A stretch of DNA of 64,000 nucleotides, taken from the NCBI GenBank assembly GCA_019695215.1, contig JAIBAK010000001.1, positions 97,212-161,211 on the forward strand, read 5' to 3'. The stretch comes from Bacteroidia bacterium. GTDB lineage: Bacteria; Bacteroidota; Bacteroidia; UKL13-3. Of the stretch, positions 8,604 through 15,256 are shown one piece after another. The notes beneath the pieces are model-generated. The model searched no databases. It had not been told where the DNA came from and worked only from the letters and a program-made list of their open reading frames with translations. A program made the translations under genes and the position numbers. How positions within the stretch are numbered: position 1 is the first letter of the stretch; each line of letters opens with the position of its first letter.

Positions 8604-9737
8604 TTAACGCGTTTGAATATGCGAAAATCGCTGCTTTAGTTTTAAAAAGGGTGTTTCGAAATAGTGAAATGAAACATAACAAACAATATGTGTTAAAGAC
8701 AGCGCAATCACACCTGCAAAAAGCGTGTTCAATACAATCTGATCTTTAAATAAATATTTTCCAAACCACTCATGCGAATAATCTATTGCCAGCGGATGAA
8801 GCATGTACATGCCATAGGTATATTTGCCCCATTTACTCAGAAAATCATTGCCCGAAAATTTCATTGTGCCTGCTGATGCATAACACTGATCCATGATGAT
8901 GAAAGCAAAAAACGTAGTAGATAAAATGCGCTGAATTATAAGATACCATTCATCGGGTTGAATTGATTTTCCGAAGATGATTAGTAAAATTCCGGTGGTA
9001 TAAATGACCACTCGCTCTGTGAAAGTGCGGGATTCAAAGAAGAAACGAAAGGCACTTTTATTAAAAGCGAGCCATGCAGTTAGTCCACCTAAGGCCAAAT
9101 CATAAAAGTTGGCAAAAGTGTGGTAATACAATACATCGTAGCTGGCATGATGCTGTATCCTGAATGAAATGGAGAGCAGCATTACTGAAGGGAAAATCCA
9201 TTTTGACCACCTGAAGGGGATAGCTAAAAATAACAATGGCCATATCAGGTAAAACTGTTCTTCAATAGCAACCGACCAACTTATACCTGCAGGATGAATG
9301 CCGCCTCCCGGAATGAGGTAAGCCATATTGGTGAGAAAATAAAAATACTTCCATTTTTCAGGAGTAAGCTGCGGAAACAAGGTGCCATGTTGAGGCGAAT
9401 ACACAAAAAAAGTAAATAGCACCAGCGCAAAATATAAGGGCCAAATCCGAAGGGTTCTGCGCATATAAAATGCCGGGACATCAATTTTCCCGGTGCGTTG
9501 TTTTTCCAGCAGGAGGAGGTAGGTAATCAGAAATCCGCTCAGAACAAAAAAACAGGATACACCATATCCTCCAGCCCAGAAAAAAGCATTGGATAGTTTA
9601 TTAAGCACATAGGATTTAGGGAAAAATGGCTCGAACGGAATAGAAAACGCATGCTGAATAAAAACCACGGCAAAGGCAATATACCTCAGCCCGTCAAGGT
9701 TGGGGAAGAATACTTTTTCGGTTATCGTTTTGTTCAA
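8604..9737 (-). CDS. Acyltransferase family 3 membrane protein
   Basis: 377-aa integral membrane O-acyltransferase (about ten helices) that typically transfers acetyl or other acyl groups to cell-surface sugars. Family landmarks: NLDGLRYIAFAVVFIQHAF with Arg18 and His29, FFVLSGFLITYLLLLE, RRTLRIWPLYFALV and SVAIEEQFYLIWPL. The only supportable start is a TTG at 9737, since an in-frame stop lies four codons upstream and no early ATG exists. No polysaccharide genes adjoin it, so the acceptor is unknown. Confidence 0.88.
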   Translation of the reverse strand: MNKTITEKVFFPNLDGLRYIAFAVVFIQHAFSIPFEPFFPKSYVLNKLSNAFFWAGGYGVSCFFVLSGFLITYLLLLEKQRTGKIDVPAFYMRRTLRIWPLYFALVLFTFFVYSPQHGTLFPQLTPEKWKYFYFLTNMAYLIPGGGIHPAGISWSVAIEEQFYLIWPLLFLAIPFRWSKWIFPSVMLLSISFRIQHHASYDVLYYHTFANFYDLALGGLTAWLAFNKSAFRFFFESRTFTERVVIYTTGILLIIFGKSIQPDEWYLIIQRILSTTFFAFIIMDQCYASAGTMKFSGNDFLSKWGKYTYGMYMLHPLAIDYSHEWFGKYLFKDQIVLNTLFAGVIALSLTHIVCYVSFHYFETPFLKLKQRFSHIQTR

Positions 9738-9774
9738 ATTATGCTTTTATGTGGCTTCAAAGATAGGTTTTCCT

Positions 9775-9782
9775 TACTTTTG
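9775..9782 (+). promoter_or_regulatory. Candidate promoter -7 box for the Xaa-Pro aminopeptidase gene
   Basis: TACTTTTG matches TAnnTTTG exactly and lies 20 bp before the ATG at 9803. No clear -33 TTTG is seen at the expected distance. Confidence 0.4.
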
Positions 9783-9802
9783 AATTTTAATCGTTATTTA
9801 AA

Positions 9803-11092
9803 ATGAAGTACCACTCACTGAAAAATGATATGTTTAAGCAAAACCGGAGCAACTTTGCCTCAAAGCTTAAACCTAATTCCATTGCGATTATCAATTCAAA
9901 TGATGAGCAGCTGAAAAACGGAGATGCAAGTTTTGATTTTAAGCAAAATTCGGATTTATTTTACCTAAGCGGGGTAGACCAGGAAAATACCATTTTGATT
10001 ATTTACCCTGATTGTCCGGTACCGGCTTTCCGTGAAGCCTTGTTTGTGAAGCGAAGTAACGAGCATATCGAAAAATGGTATGGCCATAAGCTTTCGGTTG
10101 ACGAGGCCAGAGCAGTGTCGGGTATTCAGACAATTATGTTTGAAAATGAATTTGAATCGCTTATTAAGCCGGTAATTCAGTATGCAGAGAATATTTACCT
10201 TAATCTGAACGAGAACGACAGGAGCAGCAATACTACTTATTACAAAGACTTACGATTTGCCAATGAGTTAAAAGCGAAGTTTCCGTTGCATCATTATGAT
10301 CGGGCCGCTCCCATTCTTCATCGCCTTCGTTCCATTAAATCAGCCTACGAACTTGAGTTGATGAAAACTGCCGTAGGTATTTCTGAAAAAATGTTTCACC
10401 GCCTTCTTCGTTTTGTAAAGCCAGGTGTTTGGGAATATGAAATAGAGGCTGAGATAATCCACGAGTTTATACGAAACAGAGCCACCGGCCATTCTTTTCA
10501 GCCAATAATAGCTTCAGGCGGAAGGGCATGTATTTTACATTACGTAGATAATAACCAGCAGTGCAAAGAAGGCGAACTGGTACTTATCGATTCAGGTGCC
10601 GATTATGCCAATTATGCTTCCGATATGACGCGCACCATTCCGGTTAGCGGTCGCTTTACTCCCCGTCAAAAAGCTGTTTATAATGCCGTTTTGCACGTTC
10701 AGCGCGAAGCCATGAAATTGCTGAAACCAGGAGTAATGCTGATGGAATATCAAAAGCAGGTAGAATTAATTTGCGAGGAGCAATTAATTAAACTCGGATT
10801 GTTTACTTCCGAAGATGTGAAAAAACAGGATGCCGGCAATCCATTGTTCAGAAGGTATTTTTATCACGGAACTTCACATTTTTTGGGAATAGATGTTCAT
10901 GATGTGGGGATGCGTTATGAACCTATGAAAGAAAATATGGTATTCTCATGCGAGCCGGGTATTTATATCAAGGAAGAAAACATTGGTATCCGTCTGGAGA
11001 ACGAAGTGCTTATCACAGCCAAAGGGTGTGAGGACTTAATGGCGCATATTCCAATTGAAGCTGATGAAATTGAACAGTTGATGAACAACTGA
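9803..11092 (+). CDS. Xaa-Pro aminopeptidase (peptidase M24B)
   Basis: Cytoplasmic metallopeptidase that removes an N-terminal residue before proline. 429 aa: an aminopeptidase P N-terminal domain (about 1-160), then the pita-bread catalytic domain. All five dinuclear metal ligands are visible: Asp263 and Asp274 (LIDSGADYANYASDMTRT), His359 (HGTSHFLGIDVHD), Glu384 (SCEPGIYI) and Glu399 (GIRLENEVL). It stands alone between divergent and convergent neighbours. Close relatives include prolidase, but the AMP_N domain supports aminopeptidase P. Confidence 0.93.
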   Translation: MKYHSLKNDMFKQNRSNFASKLKPNSIAIINSNDEQLKNGDASFDFKQNSDLFYLSGVDQENTILIIYPDCPVPAFREALFVKRSNEHIEKWYGHKLSVDEARAVSGIQTIMFENEFESLIKPVIQYAENIYLNLNENDRSSNTTYYKDLRFANELKAKFPLHHYDRAAPILHRLRSIKSAYELELMKTAVGISEKMFHRLLRFVKPGVWEYEIEAEIIHEFIRNRATGHSFQPIIASGGRACILHYVDNNQQCKEGELVLIDSGADYANYASDMTRTIPVSGRFTPRQKAVYNAVLHVQREAMKLLKPGVMLMEYQKQVELICEEQLIKLGLFTSEDVKKQDAGNPLFRRYFYHGTSHFLGIDVHDVGMRYEPMKENMVFSCEPGIYIKEENIGIRLENEVLITAKGCEDLMAHIPIEADEIEQLMNN

Positions 11093-11093
11093 G

Positions 11094-11894
11094 TTATTCA
11101 AGTTCGTACCGTATAGGTAAAAGCAGTTTTACGTACACATTAGTATTGGCATTTTTGCCCGGAGTCCATTTTGGCATTTTGCGAAGCACTTCTTCCACCG
11201 CCTCTTCCATTCCATAACCGTTGTGCGAAACGGCTTCTATTTGTGTAATATTTCCATCCGGATCAATAATAAAAGATACCACTACTTTGGCATGTTCTAT
11301 CCCGGCCTGTTTAGCCTTTGCAAAATTGACTTTTGATTTGATGCAACGGTCAAACGCTTCGGCTCCTCCCGGAAACTGAGGAGGAACCTCGGCATAGGCT
11401 GTCGGATTGTTAATACTGCCTCCTTCTGTTGTGGTGATTCCGGCTGTTGAAGTAGTTGAAGTGCCGGTGTGGCCGCTTTCTCCATGTGCTGCGCCAGTGG
11501 TGGCTGCAGATGTTTGAGACATCTGAATGGATTGGGTATCGGTAAAAGTAGTTTGGGCTGAATCTGATATTCTGAATGAAGTGCGGGTTTGGGACGCGGG
11601 CGGAGGTGGTTGTATTCTTGTTTCAGTTGTTTTGGGTACTACCGTTTCAGGTACCGTGAATATTTCGGACAGGACGTAAGGCTTTGGTACCACCGGTGCA
11701 GTGGCGGCAGTACCCCTTGATTTCAGGTAGAATACAACAGCCAGAGCAAAAAGGGCACTGATGGTGTAAATGTAGGCTTTTAGAACAGTTTGGTTGTACC
11801 CGGTGCGTAATACATAGGCACCATAATTTTTGTTTCTGTTTTCGAAAACAAGTTCATTCCACTCGTTCTCCCGGTTCAAAAAATTAGTTTTCAT
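11094..11894 (-). CDS. TonB family energy-transducer protein
   Basis: 266-aa envelope protein: short cytoplasmic N terminus, one membrane helix at about 34-55 (YIYTISALFALAVVFYL), a Pro/Thr/Ser-rich periplasmic linker, and a C-terminal TonB domain (PPQFPGGAEAF, VVSFIIDPDGNITQIEAV, MPKWTPGKNANTNVYVKLLL). TonB proteins pass proton-motive-force energy to outer-membrane receptors. No exbB/exbD or receptor gene is adjacent, so the partner is unknown. The stop lies 1 bp from that of the convergent aminopeptidase gene. Confidence 0.88.
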   Translation of the reverse strand: MKTNFLNRENEWNELVFENRNKNYGAYVLRTGYNQTVLKAYIYTISALFALAVVFYLKSRGTAATAPVVPKPYVLSEIFTVPETVVPKTTETRIQPPPPASQTRTSFRISDSAQTTFTDTQSIQMSQTSAATTGAAHGESGHTGTSTTSTAGITTTEGGSINNPTAYAEVPPQFPGGAEAFDRCIKSKVNFAKAKQAGIEHAKVVVSFIIDPDGNITQIEAVSHNGYGMEEAVEEVLRKMPKWTPGKNANTNVYVKLLLPIRYELE

Positions 11895-11977
11895 ATCAGG
11901 TTTATTTTACTGTTCAACGCTGAAATGAAGACCTTGAGATATACTGTTGCCGAATTTTACGCTGTTTTTACAAAGCG

Positions 11978-12427
11978 CTATAGAAGTTGTTCCGAATGGC
12001 GTGCCGTTTCTACCTTGCTGATGATTTCCTCGATTACTCCCCGTTCATTAATCACAAAGGTAGTTCGTACAATTCCCATATAAGTTCGGCCATATAATTT
12101 TTTTTCAGCCCACACTCCGTATTGTTCGCAGATAATATGGTCGGGGTCTGAAATAAGTATAAAGGGCAACTGATATTTGGCAATAAAATTCTGATGTTTT
12201 TTCACACTGTCGGTACTTACTCCGATTATTTCGTACCCCGATTTTTTAAATTTTTGATAATTGTCGCGCAGGTTACAGGCCTGTGTGGTACATGCCGGGG
12301 TATTATCTTTAGGATAAAAGTAAAGAATGATTTTTTTTGATAAAAAACTTTTAAGGGTTATTGTATTTCCGTTGTGGTCGGTTGCGGTAAAAAGAGGGGC
12401 TTTTTTGCCAACGCTTAATGTACTCAT
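11978..12427 (-). CDS. bcp: Thioredoxin-dependent peroxiredoxin (BCP/PrxQ type)
   Basis: 149-aa thiol peroxidase that reduces hydrogen peroxide and organic hydroperoxides. The active-site block is YPKDNTPACTTQACNLRD: peroxidatic Cys46 and a resolving Cys51 five residues on, the atypical 2-Cys arrangement of BCP. Its ATG overlaps the TGA of the upstream M23 gene (ATGA), so translation is probably coupled. The 83-bp gap before the TonB gene shows no clear terminator. Confidence 0.95.
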   Translation of the reverse strand: MSTLSVGKKAPLFTATDHNGNTITLKSFLSKKIILYFYPKDNTPACTTQACNLRDNYQKFKKSGYEIIGVSTDSVKKHQNFIAKYQLPFILISDPDHIICEQYGVWAEKKLYGRTYMGIVRTTFVINERGVIEEIISKVETARHSEQLL

Positions 12428-14148
12428 TGAATAAAAATTTGCTTGCTCAGGATGCTTTTGTTTTTCTTTTTATCTGTAACAACAAGCTCAAAATTTAGTT
12501 TTCTGTTGCGCGGAGTTTTTTTATCAAATTCATAAATGAGCAGACTGTTTTTAGGGTCGTATTTACATAATACCCATTTCCCGTCCATAGTAAGACGGTA
12601 GGATTCAATACCTGATAAATTATCGTCTATCTGAATTTGCAGAGCCAATGTATCCTGACACAATGAATCGTTTCTAAGATATAAAAATTTAAGACGCGGG
12701 GCTACCGTATCGGCAGCAAGAGCAAAGTCTCCAAATGTTCTGCTGGGCGACCATATCCATCCGTTCACCACCTTTCCGCCAATATAACTTACATAGCCTT
12801 TGTCTGAAACTTTGCCAATAATCATTTTACTAAGCAAAGAAGTATCTTTTACGCTTGGTTTTATACTAACCGCTACGTTACTGCTAAGGGGAGAATACGG
12901 ATCACCCAATGAATATATTTTAGACATGGTTCGTTTGTTCCCCGGTTCTGATTTATAACAAAAATCGAGGGTGTCGTAGAGTGCTCCTTTCGGAACGTCC
13001 ATCCGCACTTCGCGAAATTCAAATGTATTGTCTTTTTCGGGGGCAAATCGTTCATAGGAGCATGGAGAAAAGTATCCCGAAGAAAGACGCTCGGACGAAT
13101 CTCCTTTGATAAAAAACGTAAGTAATGATGCTTTCCCCGCCACGTCTTTTGCGAGTACCTGAACCCGGTGAACGAGTGTATCTCCCAGCCAGAATTTGCC
13201 CTTACCCGGATAGTTCTTGTAGAGTTCTATCAGATTCCCGTCATCAATAAAACACTTCTGAATGCGTATGCGGTCTTTTTGTAACCGCTCAAAGTCGATA
13301 TGGGTGTTGATGTATCTGGTGTCGAAAAAACTGAAAGATTCAATATCCATTCTGAAATAAGGAATGGAATCAATAGCCATTTTTACCGTGTAAATATTTT
13401 GCTCCCGGTCAATATCGGTGATATAATCGTATACTTCGGTGCCAATTCCTATTAATCCCTGCGGTAATGTAATAATATCGGGCACTTCAAAAAAGTTGGT
13501 ATCAGTGGTAAATTTTTTTGCCGGAAGGTTTTTCTGAAAGATCAAATAAGGCCTGTTGGGCATCAGATTATAAATGGCAATTGTTTTGAAAAAGGGCGAC
13601 AATGTATCGGTAACAGGCATATTAAACAACAGGGGGTTGATGGGGTATTCTGTTTTTGTGTTGCGCAGTTCAAAATGTAAATGAGGTCCTGTTGACCCGC
13701 CTGAATTTCCTGAATAGGCAATCAAATCACCACGTTTTATAGGGAGTTGATTTTTTTTCGGAAAAATTTCCACTTCGAACGATTCATTGCGGTATTGTTC
13801 TTCCTTTACAAATTCGGTAATAGAGTCGTTGTAACGTTGCAAATGTGCGTACACCGAGGTATATCCGTTCGGGTGATCAATGTAAATGGCATTACCATAT
13901 CCCCAGGGCGAAATTTTTATTCGGGAAATCCATCCATCGGCAACGGCTTTTACCGGCAGGCCTTCCTTTTCAAATGTTCGTATATCAAGTCCCGAATGAA
14001 AATGATTGTCGCGCAGCTGACCGAATGGTGCTGATAAAAGCATGACAGTATCGATGGGGGAACGGAAATAATTTTGAGGGTAAACAGTTTGAGCTAAACT
14101 GCAGAATGAACTTATTGTGAGTAAAAATATGGCTAAAAGAAATCTCAA
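12424..14148 (-). CDS. M23 family metallopeptidase (LytM-type), exported
   Basis: 574 aa. A signal peptide (RFLLAIFLLTISSFCSLAQ) is followed immediately by a LytM zinc-peptidase domain: His51 and Asp55 in HFHSGLDIRT, then GYGNAIYIDHPNGYTSVYAHL and GSTGPHLHFELRN. This fold cleaves peptide bridges in peptidoglycan, or regulates such enzymes. The remaining ~370 residues are beta-rich repeats without a recognised domain. The start is a TTG at 14148: no in-frame ATG gives a signal peptide, and the nearby ATG at about 14165 is in another frame and stops after six codons. Overlaps bcp by 4 bp. Confidence 0.85.
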   Translation of the reverse strand: MRFLLAIFLLTISSFCSLAQTVYPQNYFRSPIDTVMLLSAPFGQLRDNHFHSGLDIRTFEKEGLPVKAVADGWISRIKISPWGYGNAIYIDHPNGYTSVYAHLQRYNDSITEFVKEEQYRNESFEVEIFPKKNQLPIKRGDLIAYSGNSGGSTGPHLHFELRNTKTEYPINPLLFNMPVTDTLSPFFKTIAIYNLMPNRPYLIFQKNLPAKKFTTDTNFFEVPDIITLPQGLIGIGTEVYDYITDIDREQNIYTVKMAIDSIPYFRMDIESFSFFDTRYINTHIDFERLQKDRIRIQKCFIDDGNLIELYKNYPGKGKFWLGDTLVHRVQVLAKDVAGKASLLTFFIKGDSSERLSSGYFSPCSYERFAPEKDNTFEFREVRMDVPKGALYDTLDFCYKSEPGNKRTMSKIYSLGDPYSPLSSNVAVSIKPSVKDTSLLSKMIIGKVSDKGYVSYIGGKVVNGWIWSPSRTFGDFALAADTVAPRLKFLYLRNDSLCQDTLALQIQIDDNLSGIESYRLTMDGKWVLCKYDPKNSLLIYEFDKKTPRNRKLNFELVVTDKKKNKSILSKQIFIQ

Positions 14149-14247
14149 CTTTGTACTTTCTTCATTTGTAACAAAGCTAAGAAGTGATTGATTAGTAAAC
14201 GATTTGTGTTATAAACAGGTGTAATAAGAAATGTACAGATTTGAGCC

Positions 14248-14859
14248 TTATTTCACCTCTGTATGCAACAGCTTTTGACCTTCTAAAAATGCCTCTAATT
14301 TGTCACCTATCAGCACTTTCCCTACCCCGGCCGGAGTACCTGTGTAAATCAGGTCACCGGTTTTAAGAGTGAAAAATGTGGATATATAGCTAATGATGTG
14401 GTCAAAGTTAAATAGCATTTCTGCCGAGTTGCCTTCCTGAACGCGTTCACCGTTTTTTAGCAGATGGAAATGAATATTTTCTTTTTTCTTCAGGTTGCTG
14501 AGGGGAACAAGTGAACCAAGCGGTGCAGAACCATCAAATGCTTTGGCAATTTCCCAGGGTAAACCTTTTTCTTTTTGTTTTTGTTGCAGGTCACGTGCGG
14601 TAAAGTCAATGCCTACTGTAATGTGGTCGTAATACTTGTGTGCAAATCGTGGCTCAATTCGTTTTCCGTTGCGGCAAATACGAATAACCAGTTCAAGTTC
14701 GTGATGTACATCGGCTGAGAAGTCGGGAAGAAAAAAAGGCTCATTATTTTTTAACAGGGCGGTTTCGGGTTTGCAAAAAATAACCGGGGCATCAGGTACT
14801 GCATTGTTCAGCTCTTTGGCATGTTCGCTGTAATTGCGGCCTACGCAAAAAATCTTCAT
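14248..14859 (-). CDS. Fumarylacetoacetate hydrolase family protein
   Basis: 203-aa single-domain enzyme of the FAH fold, members of which cleave or decarboxylate acylpyruvates and related 2-oxo acids with Mg2+. The N-terminal IFCVGRNYSEHAKEL, the acidic metal-site region HHELELVIRICRNGKRI, the central GIDFTARDLQQKQKEKGLPWEIAK and the C-terminal GDLIYTGTPAGVGKV match the family. The short length fits acylpyruvase/oxaloacetate tautomerase-type members rather than true fumarylacetoacetase. It lies alone; substrate unproven. Confidence 0.9.
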   Translation of the reverse strand: MKIFCVGRNYSEHAKELNNAVPDAPVIFCKPETALLKNNEPFFLPDFSADVHHELELVIRICRNGKRIEPRFAHKYYDHITVGIDFTARDLQQKQKEKGLPWEIAKAFDGSAPLGSLVPLSNLKKKENIHFHLLKNGERVQEGNSAEMLFNFDHIISYISTFFTLKTGDLIYTGTPAGVGKVLIGDKLEAFLEGQKLLHTEVK

Positions 14860-14918
14860 ACTCGTTTATGTTTACAGGGCAAAGGAAAGCATAGCCGTGA
14901 ATAAAAAAAAGAAACTGA

Positions 14919-14947
14919 AAAAGAAAAGACAGGCACAATGGCCTGCC
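14919..14947 (-). terminator. Intrinsic terminator after the tiny lipoprotein gene
   Basis: On the minus strand GGCAGGC, a six-base loop and GCCTGTC form a 7-bp stem (one G-U pair), followed by TTTTCTTTT. It begins 28 bp after the stop at 14976. Confidence 0.7.
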
Positions 14948-14975
14948 TTCTCAACCTAAATCCTGAACAGCAACA

Positions 14976-15146
14976 TTACTTCACACGCGTGGTGTCGCCC
15001 CAGGGGTCGTCAATTGGGCCGCCACCGGGAGGGCAGCAACTGGTGATTGAAGATGCCGCTGCAAGTACCAATAGCACAAGCGCCACTTTTGCATAGCCCG
15101 GCATTCTCAAAAAACCGGCTACTGTTGAAATCATTTTAGCTTTCAT
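14976..15146 (-). CDS. Tiny predicted lipoprotein (56 aa), hypothetical
   Basis: Short reading frame with its own terminator. The N terminus is basic, residues about 19-33 are hydrophobic (YAKVALVLLVLAAASS), and ITSC at 34-37 resembles a lipobox, which would leave a mature lipopeptide of only 20 residues (CCPPGGGPIDDPWGDTTRVK). No homologue is recognised. It lies between the sensor gene (own terminator at 15195-15220) and the FAH-fold gene. It may be a real small gene; the signal peptide and the flanking terminators are the support. Confidence 0.5.
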   Translation of the reverse strand: MKAKMISTVAGFLRMPGYAKVALVLLVLAAASSITSCCPPGGGPIDDPWGDTTRVK

Positions 15147-15194
15147 GTTTTTGTTTTTTTAGTTGAACATTTAATTGCATTCTAAAGACAAAAC

Positions 15195-15220
15195 CCGTTG
15201 CGCAAAATGTTGCACAACGG
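15195..15220 (-). terminator. Intrinsic terminator of the propeller sensor gene
   Basis: A 10-bp stem (CCGTTGTGCA on the minus strand pairing with TGCGCAACGG, one G-U pair) closes a 6-base loop, followed by GTTTTGTCTTT. A T-run also follows on the plus strand, so it could work in both directions, but only the minus-strand gene ending at 15257 needs it. Confidence 0.7.
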
Positions 15221-15256
15221 TTTTTAATTTTTTTAAATCCTTGTTTTTTAAGCCGA

